The notes beneath the pieces are model-generated. The model saw only the letters and a program-made list of their open reading frames with translations. It did no database searches and was not told the DNA's origin. Positions 30,736 to 40,021 of a DNA stretch of 63,885 bases are shown in pieces. A program made the translations under genes and the position numbers. The DNA is from Komagataeibacter europaeus LMG 18890 (GTDB lineage Bacteria; Pseudomonadota; Alphaproteobacteria; Acetobacterales; Acetobacteraceae): NCBI RefSeq assembly GCF_000285295.1, contig NZ_CADP01000003.1, positions 1-63,885 of the forward strand, given 5' to 3'. How positions within the stretch are numbered: the stretch's first letter is position 1; every line of letters begins with the position of its first letter.

Positions 30736-32625
30736 ATGCTAGGTATCAGGACTTTTGATCCGCGTTCAGGCGGCAACATGGCCTACAAGGCCCTGACCCA
30801 CCCGCTGGCTGCCGAACAGCTTGCCAGCCTTGCCGATGACCTGCGCAATGCGGGACCGATTGCGATCTATGATCCCCATGACATGGTGGAAACCGTCATG
30901 GCGCTGCTGCCCGCGCCCGTTACGGTGGCGGGCATATACACCCATGATTCGCTGAAGGTGGGGCAGATGCGTGCGGGCATGGTCCTGCAGCCGGTGGTGG
31001 ATCTGGCGCAGGGCGGGGCAGGGACCGTGTGGGCGCTGGATTTCAACCATGCTGTCATGCAGGGCCGCCTGTCCGGCCTGCTGCCTGCGGACGGGGTGCT
31101 GCATACGCTGGAACCCGTGCGGCTGCCCCGGCACATGCTTTCGGTCGCGCATGACTATCTGCACCGGCTGAACTTCGCCACCAACCTTGCCTTTTTCCGG
31201 GATACGGCCGCGCTGTCCACCCGTCTGGTCACGGCCAATTACTGGGCGCGCTACGGTGCGCGGGCCGTGCGGCTGTGGCTGTGCCTGTTCGATCAGGACG
31301 GCCACGTGCTGCAGACATGGGATTATGACGTGCCGGGCGATGGCCAGGCCATCATCATCGATAGTGCCGAGATCCGCAGCCGGTTTGGCCTGCCGGAATT
31401 TACCGGGCAACTGTTCATCCATGCGCAGGGCATAGCAGGCCATGACGTGGTCAAATACGCGCTGGAAACACGAGGGCAGGGCGCCAATGCCAGCCTGTCC
31501 GTCACCCATGACGCCAATGCCTGGCCCGCCAACCGTTACGCCAACCTGCCCGCCCCGGCGGCGGGCGAGGACGTGGTGCTGTGGGTCCAGAACAGCCATG
31601 ACCTGCCTGTTCCATCGGGCAGCATGACGCTGAACCGGATGGGACAGGATGCACACGTGCCCATCATGCCCGAACTGGCCCCGTACCAGACCATGGCCGT
31701 GCATATGCGCGATATCCTGCCCGGCCTGTCATGGCCGGAACAGATCGAATTCCGCGCCGGTGGCCATGTCGTGCGCTCCCGTTACGAAATCACGCAGCAC
31801 GGGCGTACGCGCATCGCGCACCTGAACGTGCAGCGTGCCGACCTGCAGCCCGACCCGGGCATTGCCCGGCTCGATCCACGTTTTTTCGGGCGGGGTTACC
31901 TGCTGCCGTTCCCGGTGCCCGATCCCGCGCGCTACCGCACCCTGCTGCTGCCATCGCCCATGGCGGAAAGCCTGACCAGCCTGCCGGTACGGGTGGACTG
32001 TTTCGATGCGGAGGGGACGGCTGGCCCGTCGCGTTTCATGGGGTGCCTGCCGCGTGACCATGCGGCATTACTGGATGTCAGCGCGCTTGCAACCGGTTCT
32101 GGACATGGGGAACTGCTGTACGATTTCCGTGACGGCGGGCAGGCGGATGGCTGGTTGCATGCGCTGATCCGTTATGAGGACAGGCAGACCGGCCATGCAT
32201 CCGAAACCAGTTTCGGGTCGCACATATTCAATACGGTCATGACCTACAAGGGGGAACCACAGTCCTATGTCGGCCCGCCCCCGGGGCTGAGTACGCGGCT
32301 GTTCCTGACAGCGGCGGCAAGTGAGCCGTTCAGTTTCTGCAGGCTGATCTATCCTGCCTCGGCCACGTGGCGGCCGCATTCGGATACCTCACTGTACCTG
32401 CACGCGGCGGATGGTACGGTGATGGCGCATGAAAAGATCGCCATTCCCATGTCCGGATCACGGGAAATCTGGCCTCACCGTGTCTTTGGCCTGCCCGTGC
32501 TGGCGCGTGCGGGGGAAGGGGCCTATGTCATCATCCGTGACACCACCTGTCGCCTGTTCGGCTATCATGGCCGCATGGCGGAGGGGGAAGGACGTTTTTC
32601 AGTCGATCATATGTTCGGGTTCTGA
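30736..32625 (+). CDS. Unrecognised 629-aa protein with internally duplicated domain
   Basis: I do not recognise this protein. An N-terminal part of about 130 residues (GPIAIYDPHDMVETVMALL, VAGIYTHDS) resembles a small alpha/beta domain. Two long stretches follow (about 170-395 and 420-629) that look like diverged copies of one beta-rich unit. LFDQDGHVL..IIIDS and LWVQNSHDLP in the first correspond to CFDAEGTAG..ALLDVS and LFLTAAASEP in the second. No signal peptide or membrane segment is visible. A second possible start is ATG at 30778 (MAYKALTHP). It begins 44 bp after the ELM1-family gene and codon use is typical of the genome. Confidence 0.72.
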   Translation: MLGIRTFDPRSGGNMAYKALTHPLAAEQLASLADDLRNAGPIAIYDPHDMVETVMALLPAPVTVAGIYTHDSLKVGQMRAGMVLQPVVDLAQGGAGTVWALDFNHAVMQGRLSGLLPADGVLHTLEPVRLPRHMLSVAHDYLHRLNFATNLAFFRDTAALSTRLVTANYWARYGARAVRLWLCLFDQDGHVLQTWDYDVPGDGQAIIIDSAEIRSRFGLPEFTGQLFIHAQGIAGHDVVKYALETRGQGANASLSVTHDANAWPANRYANLPAPAAGEDVVLWVQNSHDLPVPSGSMTLNRMGQDAHVPIMPELAPYQTMAVHMRDILPGLSWPEQIEFRAGGHVVRSRYEITQHGRTRIAHLNVQRADLQPDPGIARLDPRFFGRGYLLPFPVPDPARYRTLLLPSPMAESLTSLPVRVDCFDAEGTAGPSRFMGCLPRDHAALLDVSALATGSGHGELLYDFRDGGQADGWLHALIRYEDRQTGHASETSFGSHIFNTVMTYKGEPQSYVGPPPGLSTRLFLTAAASEPFSFCRLIYPASATWRPHSDTSLYLHAADGTVMAHEKIAIPMSGSREIWPHRVFGLPVLARAGEGAYVIIRDTTCRLFGYHGRMAEGEGRFSVDHMFGF

Positions 32626-32762
32626 CCCTGGCATATGTCCCGGTCGTTCCCATATGACCATGCAGGCGGCTGCCGGGATGTGCCACGGTGTGCGCGAAAC
32701 GGGCCGACAGGGCGAATCCGCTCCGCCATGCCTGACAGACCGGAAGGGAACCTGACTGGACC

Positions 32763-33146
32763 ATGATCGTACAGGACACCAATTTTTTCTGTGACATGCC
32801 TGCCGACATGAAGTACCTGCGCGACCGTAATCCGCCGCAGAATTTCCTTGAACAGAACATGATATTCGTGCTGCCGCAGCGGCTGCGCAAATTCCGGAAA
32901 AACCTCTTTCATGTCCGGCGTACGGATGCGGACGCTACCGTCTATGCGCCACTGTTTCAGGTGCGGTGCATAACGGAACATGATCCACTACCCGCGGATC
33001 ATGACGGGCCGTTTGACGTATTTCCGTTCTATACCAACCCTACCCGCAAACGACGGCGTACGCTGGATTACTATGTGCTGTTCCTGTTTCAGGACAAGCT
33101 GTCCTACGTCAAATGCCGTGATGCGCTGGACGATGTACCGTCATGA
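32763..33146 (+). CDS. Unrecognised 127-aa protein
   Basis: I do not recognise this protein. It has a central basic stretch (PQRLRKFRKNLFHVRR), an aromatic-rich C-terminal part (TLDYYVLFLF) and two cysteines (FFC, KCRD). Third-position G/C and the CTG/CCG/GTG preference match the genome on this strand, while the overlapping minus-strand frame (32607-32981) is a weaker candidate. It follows the 629-aa gene by 137 bp. A short mixed-strand spacer after it (33147-33433) holds no gene I can support. Confidence 0.55.
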   Translation: MIVQDTNFFCDMPADMKYLRDRNPPQNFLEQNMIFVLPQRLRKFRKNLFHVRRTDADATVYAPLFQVRCITEHDPLPADHDGPFDVFPFYTNPTRKRRRTLDYYVLFLFQDKLSYVKCRDALDDVPS

Positions 33147-33433
33147 TGGGCAGCGCTGCGGGCATCCCGGCGTGCAGTGCTACGGAGATCATTGGCATCA
33201 ATCGTAATACAGCGACCCTGTCCTGCCGCAACCTACAAGAAATAATTGCCGGGCGTCGCAAAGGCAAAAGGGGCCGGGGTACTGCCGGAAATGCTGCCGA
33301 GTTCATGCTCCCCAGGTACTGCGGCCGTTTCGCCAACATGCCCCGGACTGACTGTTCAAAGAACTGCTGACGGGACAGGCTATCTGATAGCTTGGTCTGG
33401 CCAGCAATGAATTTTAACAAGGGGGAGGCCGGA

Positions 33434-33508
33434 TGGTGGGTGCGACAGGGATTGAACCTGTGACCCCCGCCGTGTGAAGGCGATGCTCTACCGCTGAGCT
33501 ACGCACCC
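33434..33508 (-). tRNA. tRNA-Val (CAC)
   Basis: The minus strand folds into a full cloverleaf. The acceptor stem GGGTGCG/CGCACCC, D-arm GCTCAGCGGTAGAGC and T-arm ACAGGTTCAATCCCTGT are all present, and the CCA end is encoded (33434-33436). The anticodon loop TTCACAC gives anticodon CAC at 33474-33476, which reads the valine codon GUG. All stems pair, allowing one T-G pair in the anticodon stem. Confidence 0.93.
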
Positions 33509-33578
33509 ATCCGCTTCGGTGGGGCCTTATTAATCCAGTCAGCCGGGGTGCGCAAGGGGGAAAAATACGCGACTGCCG

Positions 33579-35090
33579 CTATTTCCGGCCCGGACGGCGG
33601 ATACGGTAGGCCAGGGCTTCGGCAACATGGGGACGTTCCACATCGATGGCGGCCGACAGGTCTGCAATCGTCCGCGCCACACGCAGCAGACGGGTGAAGC
33701 CACGGGCGGAAAGGCGCATTTTTTCAGATGCCTGTACCGCAAAATCCCGTGCCGCCGCCGTTATGCGGAAGTCATCGATCGGGGCTTCGGCATTGCGGGC
33801 TTCGCCCTGGCGGTCATGCTGGCGGGCCACGGCTTCCCTGACGCGCGCGGCGACGGTGGCGCTGGCTTCACCGCCTGTGGTCTCGGCAATGCGGTTCAGG
33901 GGCATCGGTTCGACATGTACCGCCATGTCCACACGGTCCAGCAGCGGGCCGGACAGGCGTGCCTGATAATCCTCGCCACAGCGCGGAGCCTTGCGGCACT
34001 CCTGCGACGCATCACCCAGATAGCCGCATTTGCACGGATTCATGGCTGCGATAAGCTGGAAGCGGGCAGGGTAGGTGACATGGGCCGCGGCGCGGGCGAT
34101 GGATATGGACCCCGTTTCCATGGGCTGGCGCAGGATTTCCAGCGCGGAACGGGAGAATTCCGGCAGTTCATCCAGAAACAGTACGCCGCGATGCGCCAGG
34201 CTGACCTCACCGGGACGGGCGCGGGCGCCGCCGCCACTCAATGCCGTGGGACTGCTGGAATGATGCGGGTTGCGAAAGGGCGGCCGGGATACTGGCTGCC
34301 CGTCCTTCAGCAGGCCGCCAATGCTGTGGATCCGGCTGATTTCCAGCATCTCGGTGGGTGTCAGGTCAGGCATGATACCGGGCAGGCGCGCCGCCAGCAT
34401 GGATTTGCCAGCCCCCGGCGGTCCCACCATCAGCAGTGAATGACGCCCGGCGGCGGCAATTTCCAATGCCCGCCGCGCGGTTTCCATGCCGCGGATATCG
34501 GCAAGGTCGGGCAGGGCGGTCAGGCCCGCATCCATGCGGGCGGGCAGTTCAACCGGGTCGATGACCTGCTGCCCACGGAAATGGTTCAGCAGTTCGGGCA
34601 GGGAACGGATGGCGAGGATATCCATGTCCTCGCTGGCCCAGCGGGCTTCCACGCCCTGACTGGCGGGGCAGATCAGACCCAGCGACAGGCCGGCCGCCGT
34701 CATGGCGGCAGGCAGCACGCCACATACGGGGTTTACGCCGCCATCCAGCGACAGTTCGCCCAGTGCTGCGTAACGCTGCGCCATGTCACCGGGCAGCAGG
34801 CCCATGACCCCAAGCAGCGCAAGGGCGATGGGCAGGTCGAAATGCGATCCTTCCTTCATTAGGCTGGCGGGTACCAGATTGACCACGATGCGCTTGGCCG
34901 GCAGCGCGAGGCCCATGGCGGACAGGGCGGCGCGCACGCGTTCGCGTGATTCATTGACGGCCTTGTCTGGCAGTCCGACCACAAGGAATGATGGCAGGCC
35001 AACGGAGAGCTGGACCTCAACTTTGACAGGAACGGCCTCGATGCCGGAAAAGGCAAAACCACAGATGGATGCAAGCGCCGTATCAGTCAT
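33579..35090 (-). CDS. YifB/ComM-family Mg-chelatase-like AAA+ ATPase
   Basis: This 503-residue ATPase of the ComM/YifB group has an N-terminal Lon-like domain (VEVQLSVGLPSFLVVGLPD) and a AAA+ core. The core shows Walker A VGPPGAGKSMLAAR at about residue 220 and Walker B GVLFLDELPEF. NPCKCGY and ECRKAPRC form a putative Cys-rich site. ComM is a helicase acting in natural transformation in other bacteria; here the role is inferred. ATG at 35090. Confidence 0.9.
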   Translation of the reverse strand: MTDTALASICGFAFSGIEAVPVKVEVQLSVGLPSFLVVGLPDKAVNESRERVRAALSAMGLALPAKRIVVNLVPASLMKEGSHFDLPIALALLGVMGLLPGDMAQRYAALGELSLDGGVNPVCGVLPAAMTAAGLSLGLICPASQGVEARWASEDMDILAIRSLPELLNHFRGQQVIDPVELPARMDAGLTALPDLADIRGMETARRALEIAAAGRHSLLMVGPPGAGKSMLAARLPGIMPDLTPTEMLEISRIHSIGGLLKDGQPVSRPPFRNPHHSSSPTALSGGGARARPGEVSLAHRGVLFLDELPEFSRSALEILRQPMETGSISIARAAAHVTYPARFQLIAAMNPCKCGYLGDASQECRKAPRCGEDYQARLSGPLLDRVDMAVHVEPMPLNRIAETTGGEASATVAARVREAVARQHDRQGEARNAEAPIDDFRITAAARDFAVQASEKMRLSARGFTRLLRVARTIADLSAAIDVERPHVAEALAYRIRRPGRK

Positions 35091-35449
35091 GGCGTGATGA
35101 TGCCGGATTGCGGACGGCTTGGCCATTATGGAACATGGCCGGACGGGCCAGATTCTGGCGGATATGCATCCTCACGCCATTATTTGTTGGCATAATATTT
35201 CTTATAAAACTTTTAGATGTGGGCGGGAGGGGACATGCCCGGCTGCCTCACATCCTGTCCGTCCCAATCCCCTGTGCGCTTTCCTGCACATCATGACCCC
35301 AACTGGATCAATCCGGGATTCCATTCATGTGTTCCGGACCATTGTGGCGGATATGCTACAGTGACGCGCGACATCCACATCGCGCGTCACTTACGTAAGG
35401 TCTTTAACGGATGCTCCGGAACGCCTGCCGTTGCGATATCCTGCTGATC
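35091..35449. other. Spacer between yifB and dnaB
   Basis: This stretch of about 360 bp has no supportable gene. It contains an AT-rich zone (about 35170-35225, with TATTAT on the minus strand) that is a likely yifB promoter. It also has a perfect hairpin at 35361-35390 near the dnaB 3' end. The 81-codon frame on the plus strand (35119-35364) has no convincing codon use and is not called. Confidence 0.5.
35361..35390. promoter_or_regulatory. Perfect 11-bp palindrome after dnaB
   Basis: GTGACGCGCGA (35361-35371) and TCGCGCGTCAC (35380-35390) pair exactly around an 8-nt loop, 60 bp downstream of the dnaB stop on the minus strand. There is no T-run. It may end or stabilise the dnaB transcript, or bind a protein. 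It matches the palindrome at 28380 in stem and loop length but not in sequence. Confidence 0.55.
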
Positions 35450-36967
35450 CTACGCGTCGTGGACCATGTCCAGATCGGCAAAGCGTGTAAACTCCCCTTC
35501 GAAGAACAGGTGCACCGTCCCTGTCGGCCCGTGACGCTGTTTTTCCAGGATCAGTTCCGCGCGGTTATGCGCAAGGTCCATCTTGCGCTGCCATTCCTCC
35601 ATCGCGGTATGGTACTTGTCCTGTGAGTCATAGGACGTTTCCTTGGGCTGGCGCTGCTGCAGGTAGTACTGGTCACGATAGACGAACATCACCGCATCGG
35701 CGTCCTGCTCGATCGATCCCGATTCACGCAGGTCCGACAGCATGGGCCGCTTGTCCTCCCTGCTCTCGACCTGACGCGAAAGCTGCGACAGGGCGATGAC
35801 CGGTACCGACAGTTCCTTGGCCAGCGCCTTGAGACCCTGCGTGATCATGGAGATTTCCAGCACGCGGTTTTCCGCCTTCGCACCCACCGATGGCCGCATG
35901 AGCTGCAGGTAATCGACCACCACCAGGCTCAGCCCCTTGGTGCGCGCCAGCCTGCGGCAGCGCGTGCGCATGGCCGACAGCGTGATGGCGGGCGTATCGT
36001 CAATATGCAGCGGCAGTTGCGCCAGTTCACGGCTGACCTGCACGAAGCGGTCGAATTCCTTCTGGCCCAGGTCGCCACGGCGGATCTTCTCCCCCGATAC
36101 GCTGGCCTGTTCGGACAGGATACGGGTGGCCAGCTGTTCGGACGACATTTCAAGCGAGAAGATGGCCACCGACCCCTTGGGCCTGGCATCGGGCGGGGCG
36201 TTGCGGATTTCCTCCATGATCGCGCGCGCGGCGGAAAAGGCGATCTTGGTGGCCAGCGCCGTCTTGCCCATGGCTGGACGGCCCGCAAGGATCAGCAGGT
36301 CGGATGGGTGCAGGCCGCCGGTTTTCTTGTCCAGGTCACGCAGCCCGGTGGTCAGGCCCACCACGTCGCCGCTGCGGTCAAAGGCCTGCTGCGCGATTTC
36401 CAGCGCATCGGCCAGTGCGCGGTCAAAGGACTGGAAGCCGCCATCCTGTCCCTTTTCCGTGGCCAGCTTGAACAGCGCTTCCTCACTGGCAGCGATCTGG
36501 CTGGGACCGTCAAGGTCGGCACGTGCGCCAAAGGCGTTGTTGACCACGTCCTGCCCGATGTCGATCAGCTGGCGGCGTATCCATGCATCATGAATGACGC
36601 GTCCGTAATCGGCGGCGTTGATGATGCCGACCATGGATGTCAGCAGCCTGGCCAGGTACGCCGTGCCGCCCACGGAATCCAGCACGCCGGTATTTTCGAA
36701 TTCGGCCCGCAGCGTGACGGGGTCCGCCAGTTGGCCGCCTTCGATACGGCGGGAAATGGCATCATAGATGCGGCCATTGACCTCATCGGCAAAATGCGCG
36801 CCGGTCAGGAAGTCGGAAACGCGGTCATATGCGCGGTTATTGGTCAGCAGCGCGCCCAGCAGCGCTTGCTCCGCCTGTATGTTGGCAGGCGGCAGGCGGT
36901 GCGAGACGCCAAGGAGCGAGTCCTTTTGCCCGGACTCTGCGGAGGGGGGATTCTGGATCGTATTCAC
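35450..36967 (-). CDS. dnaB: Replicative DNA helicase DnaB
   Basis: DnaB is the hexameric 5'-3' helicase of the replication fork. The N-terminal domain has LPPANIQAEQALLGALLTNN. The RecA-like domain has Walker A GRPAMGKTALA at about residue 230 and VVVDYLQLM. SQLSRQVESREDKRPMLSDL and ESGSIEQDADAVMFVYRD are invariant in DnaB. The 505-residue length is normal. The ATG at 36967 directly precedes IQNPPSAESGQ; the N-terminal 20 residues are variable in the family. Confidence 0.96.
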   Translation of the reverse strand: MNTIQNPPSAESGQKDSLLGVSHRLPPANIQAEQALLGALLTNNRAYDRVSDFLTGAHFADEVNGRIYDAISRRIEGGQLADPVTLRAEFENTGVLDSVGGTAYLARLLTSMVGIINAADYGRVIHDAWIRRQLIDIGQDVVNNAFGARADLDGPSQIAASEEALFKLATEKGQDGGFQSFDRALADALEIAQQAFDRSGDVVGLTTGLRDLDKKTGGLHPSDLLILAGRPAMGKTALATKIAFSAARAIMEEIRNAPPDARPKGSVAIFSLEMSSEQLATRILSEQASVSGEKIRRGDLGQKEFDRFVQVSRELAQLPLHIDDTPAITLSAMRTRCRRLARTKGLSLVVVDYLQLMRPSVGAKAENRVLEISMITQGLKALAKELSVPVIALSQLSRQVESREDKRPMLSDLRESGSIEQDADAVMFVYRDQYYLQQRQPKETSYDSQDKYHTAMEEWQRKMDLAHNRAELILEKQRHGPTGTVHLFFEGEFTRFADLDMVHDA

Positions 36968-37042
36968 CCCCCCATCCTACCTGATCCCCCCATGCGACCG
37001 GAAGGGGCATGATGGGGTGGCCGGATGTGCATGACGGGCGCG

Positions 37043-38143
37043 TCAGCCCCGGGGTGCGTGTACCAGCCGTTCCGCGCGGCGGATGACGGCGATGGCCATG
37101 CCGTGGACCGTGTCCGCCCCGTACCGTTGCAGGATATCGTGCCGGGCCGCCCTGCCAATCCGCATGCACAGGTCGGGGCGTGCATGGAGGTGGAGGATCT
37201 GCGCGGCGAGGGTTTCCGGCGTGGAGGCGGCCAGCAGGAACCCGTTGACCCCATCACGGATGATGTCGGGAATGGCGCCCACGGGGGTTGCGATGACCGG
37301 CAGCCCTACCTGCATCGCCTCATGGACCGCGATGCACAGACCCTCGAAATGGGAGGGCTGCACATATACATGCAGCTTGCGGCAGAATTCCAGCGGGTCC
37401 GGCTGGAATCCCTCGAAACTGATGGCGTCCGCCGCCATCCGGGCCGCCAGCGCCTGCAGCGCCATCATCTGCGACCCGCTGCCGCACAGTGACAGGTGAA
37501 TGCGTGCATCCGACCGGGTCGCGCGGATGACACCCATCGCGCGTACCAGCAGCTGCATGTTCTTTTCCGGTTCCAGCCGCCCCAGTGATCCGACATGGAA
37601 GACCGCCCCGTCCTGCCCGTTCCATGGCGCGGCCGGTTGCACGGCCGCATCGGCCATGAACAGCGGCCATGTGCAGATCCGGTCGGGTGGCAGGCGCAGC
37701 TGGCTGCATGTGACGCGGGCCACGTATTCGGAATCCGCTACCCAGAATGCGCTCAGGTGACGGGTGCGGCGCAGCAGGAAGCGGTTGGCGGGCTTGAGAA
37801 ACGCGCTGTGCTGCCAACTGACCACGGGAATGCCCAGCATCCTGCCGATCGCCTGACCGTACAGGGTCGCGCGTGTCAGGGATGTCCATAACAGGTCGGG
37901 CCGGTTGGCGCGGACATAACTCAGCACCTGCCCCAGTGACGCGAACCGGGCGGGATCGCGATCATCCACGATATGGTAATCAATGCCGGCGGCCTCCAGC
38001 CAGGCAATGGCGTTGCCAGCCTTGCGCGCCAGCGCCACGACCCGGACCGTGTGCCCGCAGGCGCGCATCATCCCGATCACGGCAGGCAGCGGCCGTTCGG
38101 CCCCACCGCCGTTCAGGCTGTTAATGAGATAGAGGATACGCAT
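37043..38143 (-). CDS. Glycosyltransferase, GT4-like
   Basis: This 366-residue GT-B glycosyltransferase starts MRILYLINSLNGGGAERPLP, the N-terminal glycine loop of GT4 enzymes. It has HVGSLGRLEPEKNMQLLVRA at the donor-domain entrance. FEGLCIAVHEAMQVGLPVIAT is the E-X7-E nucleotide-sugar site. It probably adds a sugar to a surface polysaccharide or lipid, but neither donor nor acceptor can be told. It is a single gene divergent from the polyol dehydrogenase across a 258-bp spacer with no supportable gene. Confidence 0.88.
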   Translation of the reverse strand: MRILYLINSLNGGGAERPLPAVIGMMRACGHTVRVVALARKAGNAIAWLEAAGIDYHIVDDRDPARFASLGQVLSYVRANRPDLLWTSLTRATLYGQAIGRMLGIPVVSWQHSAFLKPANRFLLRRTRHLSAFWVADSEYVARVTCSQLRLPPDRICTWPLFMADAAVQPAAPWNGQDGAVFHVGSLGRLEPEKNMQLLVRAMGVIRATRSDARIHLSLCGSGSQMMALQALAARMAADAISFEGFQPDPLEFCRKLHVYVQPSHFEGLCIAVHEAMQVGLPVIATPVGAIPDIIRDGVNGFLLAASTPETLAAQILHLHARPDLCMRIGRAARHDILQRYGADTVHGMAIAVIRRAERLVHAPRG

Positions 38144-38401
38144 TCATTACCAACAACAGATCCGGCCAGGGCTGTCCTTGCCGTCATTTCTCGGAACCGG
38201 AACACCGGATATGCAACGGCGGAAAGGCTTAATAGGGCAGTTTTCCCCATTAGAAAACAGCAGGCGGGGACCGGGCGTGCAAATTACCCGGCTGTCTCCC
38301 CTGCCCTGACCGGTGTCAACCGCAGGTACGCGGTATTGCCGGGTTGTATGATCATGCATTTCTTATTACGCGTCGTGGATACTTTCCGTGGAAAATGGTT
38401 C

Positions 38402-39883
38402 ATGACCGTACTCAATAATACGACCCTGCCCCATCTGCCGGGTAATATCCTCGTGCCTGCCTATGACCGTAGCAAGGTGACGCCTGGTATTGCCCATATC
38501 AGCGTGGGCAATTTCCATCGTGCCCATCAGGCGGTTTACATGGACCGCGTGCTGGACCGTCCCGGTCAGGCCGGCTGGGGCCTGCTGGGCATAGGGTTGA
38601 TGGAAAACCCGCATGAGGCCGAGAAGGCGAAGGACATGGCGGCGCAGGACTGCCTGTATTCCCTGACCGAATGTGCCCACGATGCGCCCAATGTGGTGCG
38701 GGTGATCGGTTCCATCACGGAATACATGTATGCCCCCGCCGACCGTGCGGCCACCATCGCGCGGCTGGCCGATCCGGCAATCCGCATTGTCAGCATGACC
38801 GTGACCGAAGGCGGCTATTATGTTGATGAAAACGGCGTATTCCCCGTCGACCATCCCCTGATCGCCGAGGACCTGAAGCGCGCGGTGCCGCACACCGTGT
38901 TCGGCCTGCTGACCGAGGCGCTGCGCAGGCGGCGTGAAAGCGGCGCGGGGCCGTTTACCATCCTGTCGTGTGACAACCTGCCCCAGAACGGCCATGTCGC
39001 GCGCACCGCCTTCCTGGGCTGGGCGCGTGCGCGTGATGCCGGGCTTGCACAGTGGATCGAGGAAAACGTCACCTTCCCCTGCACGATGGTCGATCGCATT
39101 ACCCCGGCCGTCCATCCCGATGATATCCGCCGGCTTGATGCGGAAAGCGGTATTGATGACCGTATTCCCGTCTTCTGCGAGGATTTCATCCAGTGGGTGG
39201 TGGAAGACAAATTCTGCGCCGGTCGCCCCGAACTTGACGCCGTCGGCGTACAGTTCACGGATAATGTCCAGCCATATGAGGAGGTGAAGCTGCATATGCT
39301 CAATGCCTCCCACTCGCTTCTGGGCCTGTCGGGCGTGCTGTCGGGGTATCGCGTGGTCAGTGAAATCATGGAAGACCTGCACGAGGTCACCCTGGTCGAG
39401 CAGTACCTCGCCTTCGACGCCGAACCCCTGCTGCATGCCCCGCCGGGCATGGCGCTGACCGAATATGGCAGGCGCCTGCTGCACCGCTTCCGCAATCGCG
39501 CGATCAGTGACCAGCTTCTGCGTATTGCGTCCGACAGCACGTCCAAGCTGCCCATGTTCATCAAGAGCACGGCCATGGGCGTGATCGCGCACCGGCGCCC
39601 GGTGGACCGCATCGCGTTTGTCGTGGCCTGTTACGCCGAGTACCTGCGTGGTCATGATGACAAGGGGCAGGCCTATGCCATTGTCGAACCGCACCTGACC
39701 GATGATGACCGGGTGAAGGCCGCATCGCCACGGCTGGAGGATGCACTGGACATGAGTGCCTTCGCCGGGTGGGAACTGGGTGATAACCCCGGATTCGTAC
39801 AGGTCTATCTGTCCCTGCGGCAGTCCATCCGCGACAATGGCACGCGGGCGACGCTGGCAACGGTTGTATCCAAGGGGAAATAG
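38402..39883 (+). CDS. Mannitol dehydrogenase family NAD(P)-dependent polyol/fructuronate oxidoreductase
   Basis: This 493-residue long-chain polyol dehydrogenase probably interconverts fructose and mannitol. Its N-terminal NAD domain has HISVGNFHRAHQAVYMD and GIGLMENPHE. The catalytic K-X4-N-X3-H is KLHMLNASH at about residue 298. Length fits mannitol 2-dehydrogenase and fructuronate/mannonate reductases, so substrate is open. ATG at 38402 (MTVLNNTTL) was chosen; an upstream in-frame ATG at 38354 is possible. Position beside glucose dehydrogenase fits a sugar-oxidation block. Confidence 0.85.
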   Translation: MTVLNNTTLPHLPGNILVPAYDRSKVTPGIAHISVGNFHRAHQAVYMDRVLDRPGQAGWGLLGIGLMENPHEAEKAKDMAAQDCLYSLTECAHDAPNVVRVIGSITEYMYAPADRAATIARLADPAIRIVSMTVTEGGYYVDENGVFPVDHPLIAEDLKRAVPHTVFGLLTEALRRRRESGAGPFTILSCDNLPQNGHVARTAFLGWARARDAGLAQWIEENVTFPCTMVDRITPAVHPDDIRRLDAESGIDDRIPVFCEDFIQWVVEDKFCAGRPELDAVGVQFTDNVQPYEEVKLHMLNASHSLLGLSGVLSGYRVVSEIMEDLHEVTLVEQYLAFDAEPLLHAPPGMALTEYGRRLLHRFRNRAISDQLLRIASDSTSKLPMFIKSTAMGVIAHRRPVDRIAFVVACYAEYLRGHDDKGQAYAIVEPHLTDDDRVKAASPRLEDALDMSAFAGWELGDNPGFVQVYLSLRQSIRDNGTRATLATVVSKGK

Positions 39884-39886
39884 ACG

Positions 39887-39913
39887 TTCAGGGTGCTGAA
39901 AATGCGCCCTGAA
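39887..39913 (+). terminator. Stem-loop after the polyol dehydrogenase
   Basis: TTCAGGG (39887-39893) pairs with CCCTGAA (39907-39913), 4 bp after the stop codon; the trailing sequence ATATTCT is only weakly T-rich. Probably a weak terminator. Confidence 0.45.
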
Positions 39914-40021
39914 ATATTCTGACACACGATTTATTCATCAAGTTTGGCTTGACCCGGCGTGAAGTCCTACGTTTTCTCATGGGAGAATGTTCGGACTGTA
40001 TCACGGTAATCAGGAAAACTT

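Noticed and set aside
32607-32981. 124-codon minus-strand frame opposite the 127-aa gene
   Set aside because: Third-position pattern favours the plus-strand frame; the minus-strand frame also runs into the 3' end of the 629-aa gene.
33109-33420. 103-codon minus-strand frame and a 75-codon plus-strand frame before the tRNA
   Set aside because: Neither has a ribosome site, family features or convincing codon use; they overlap each other. The region may hold gene remnants but cannot be called.
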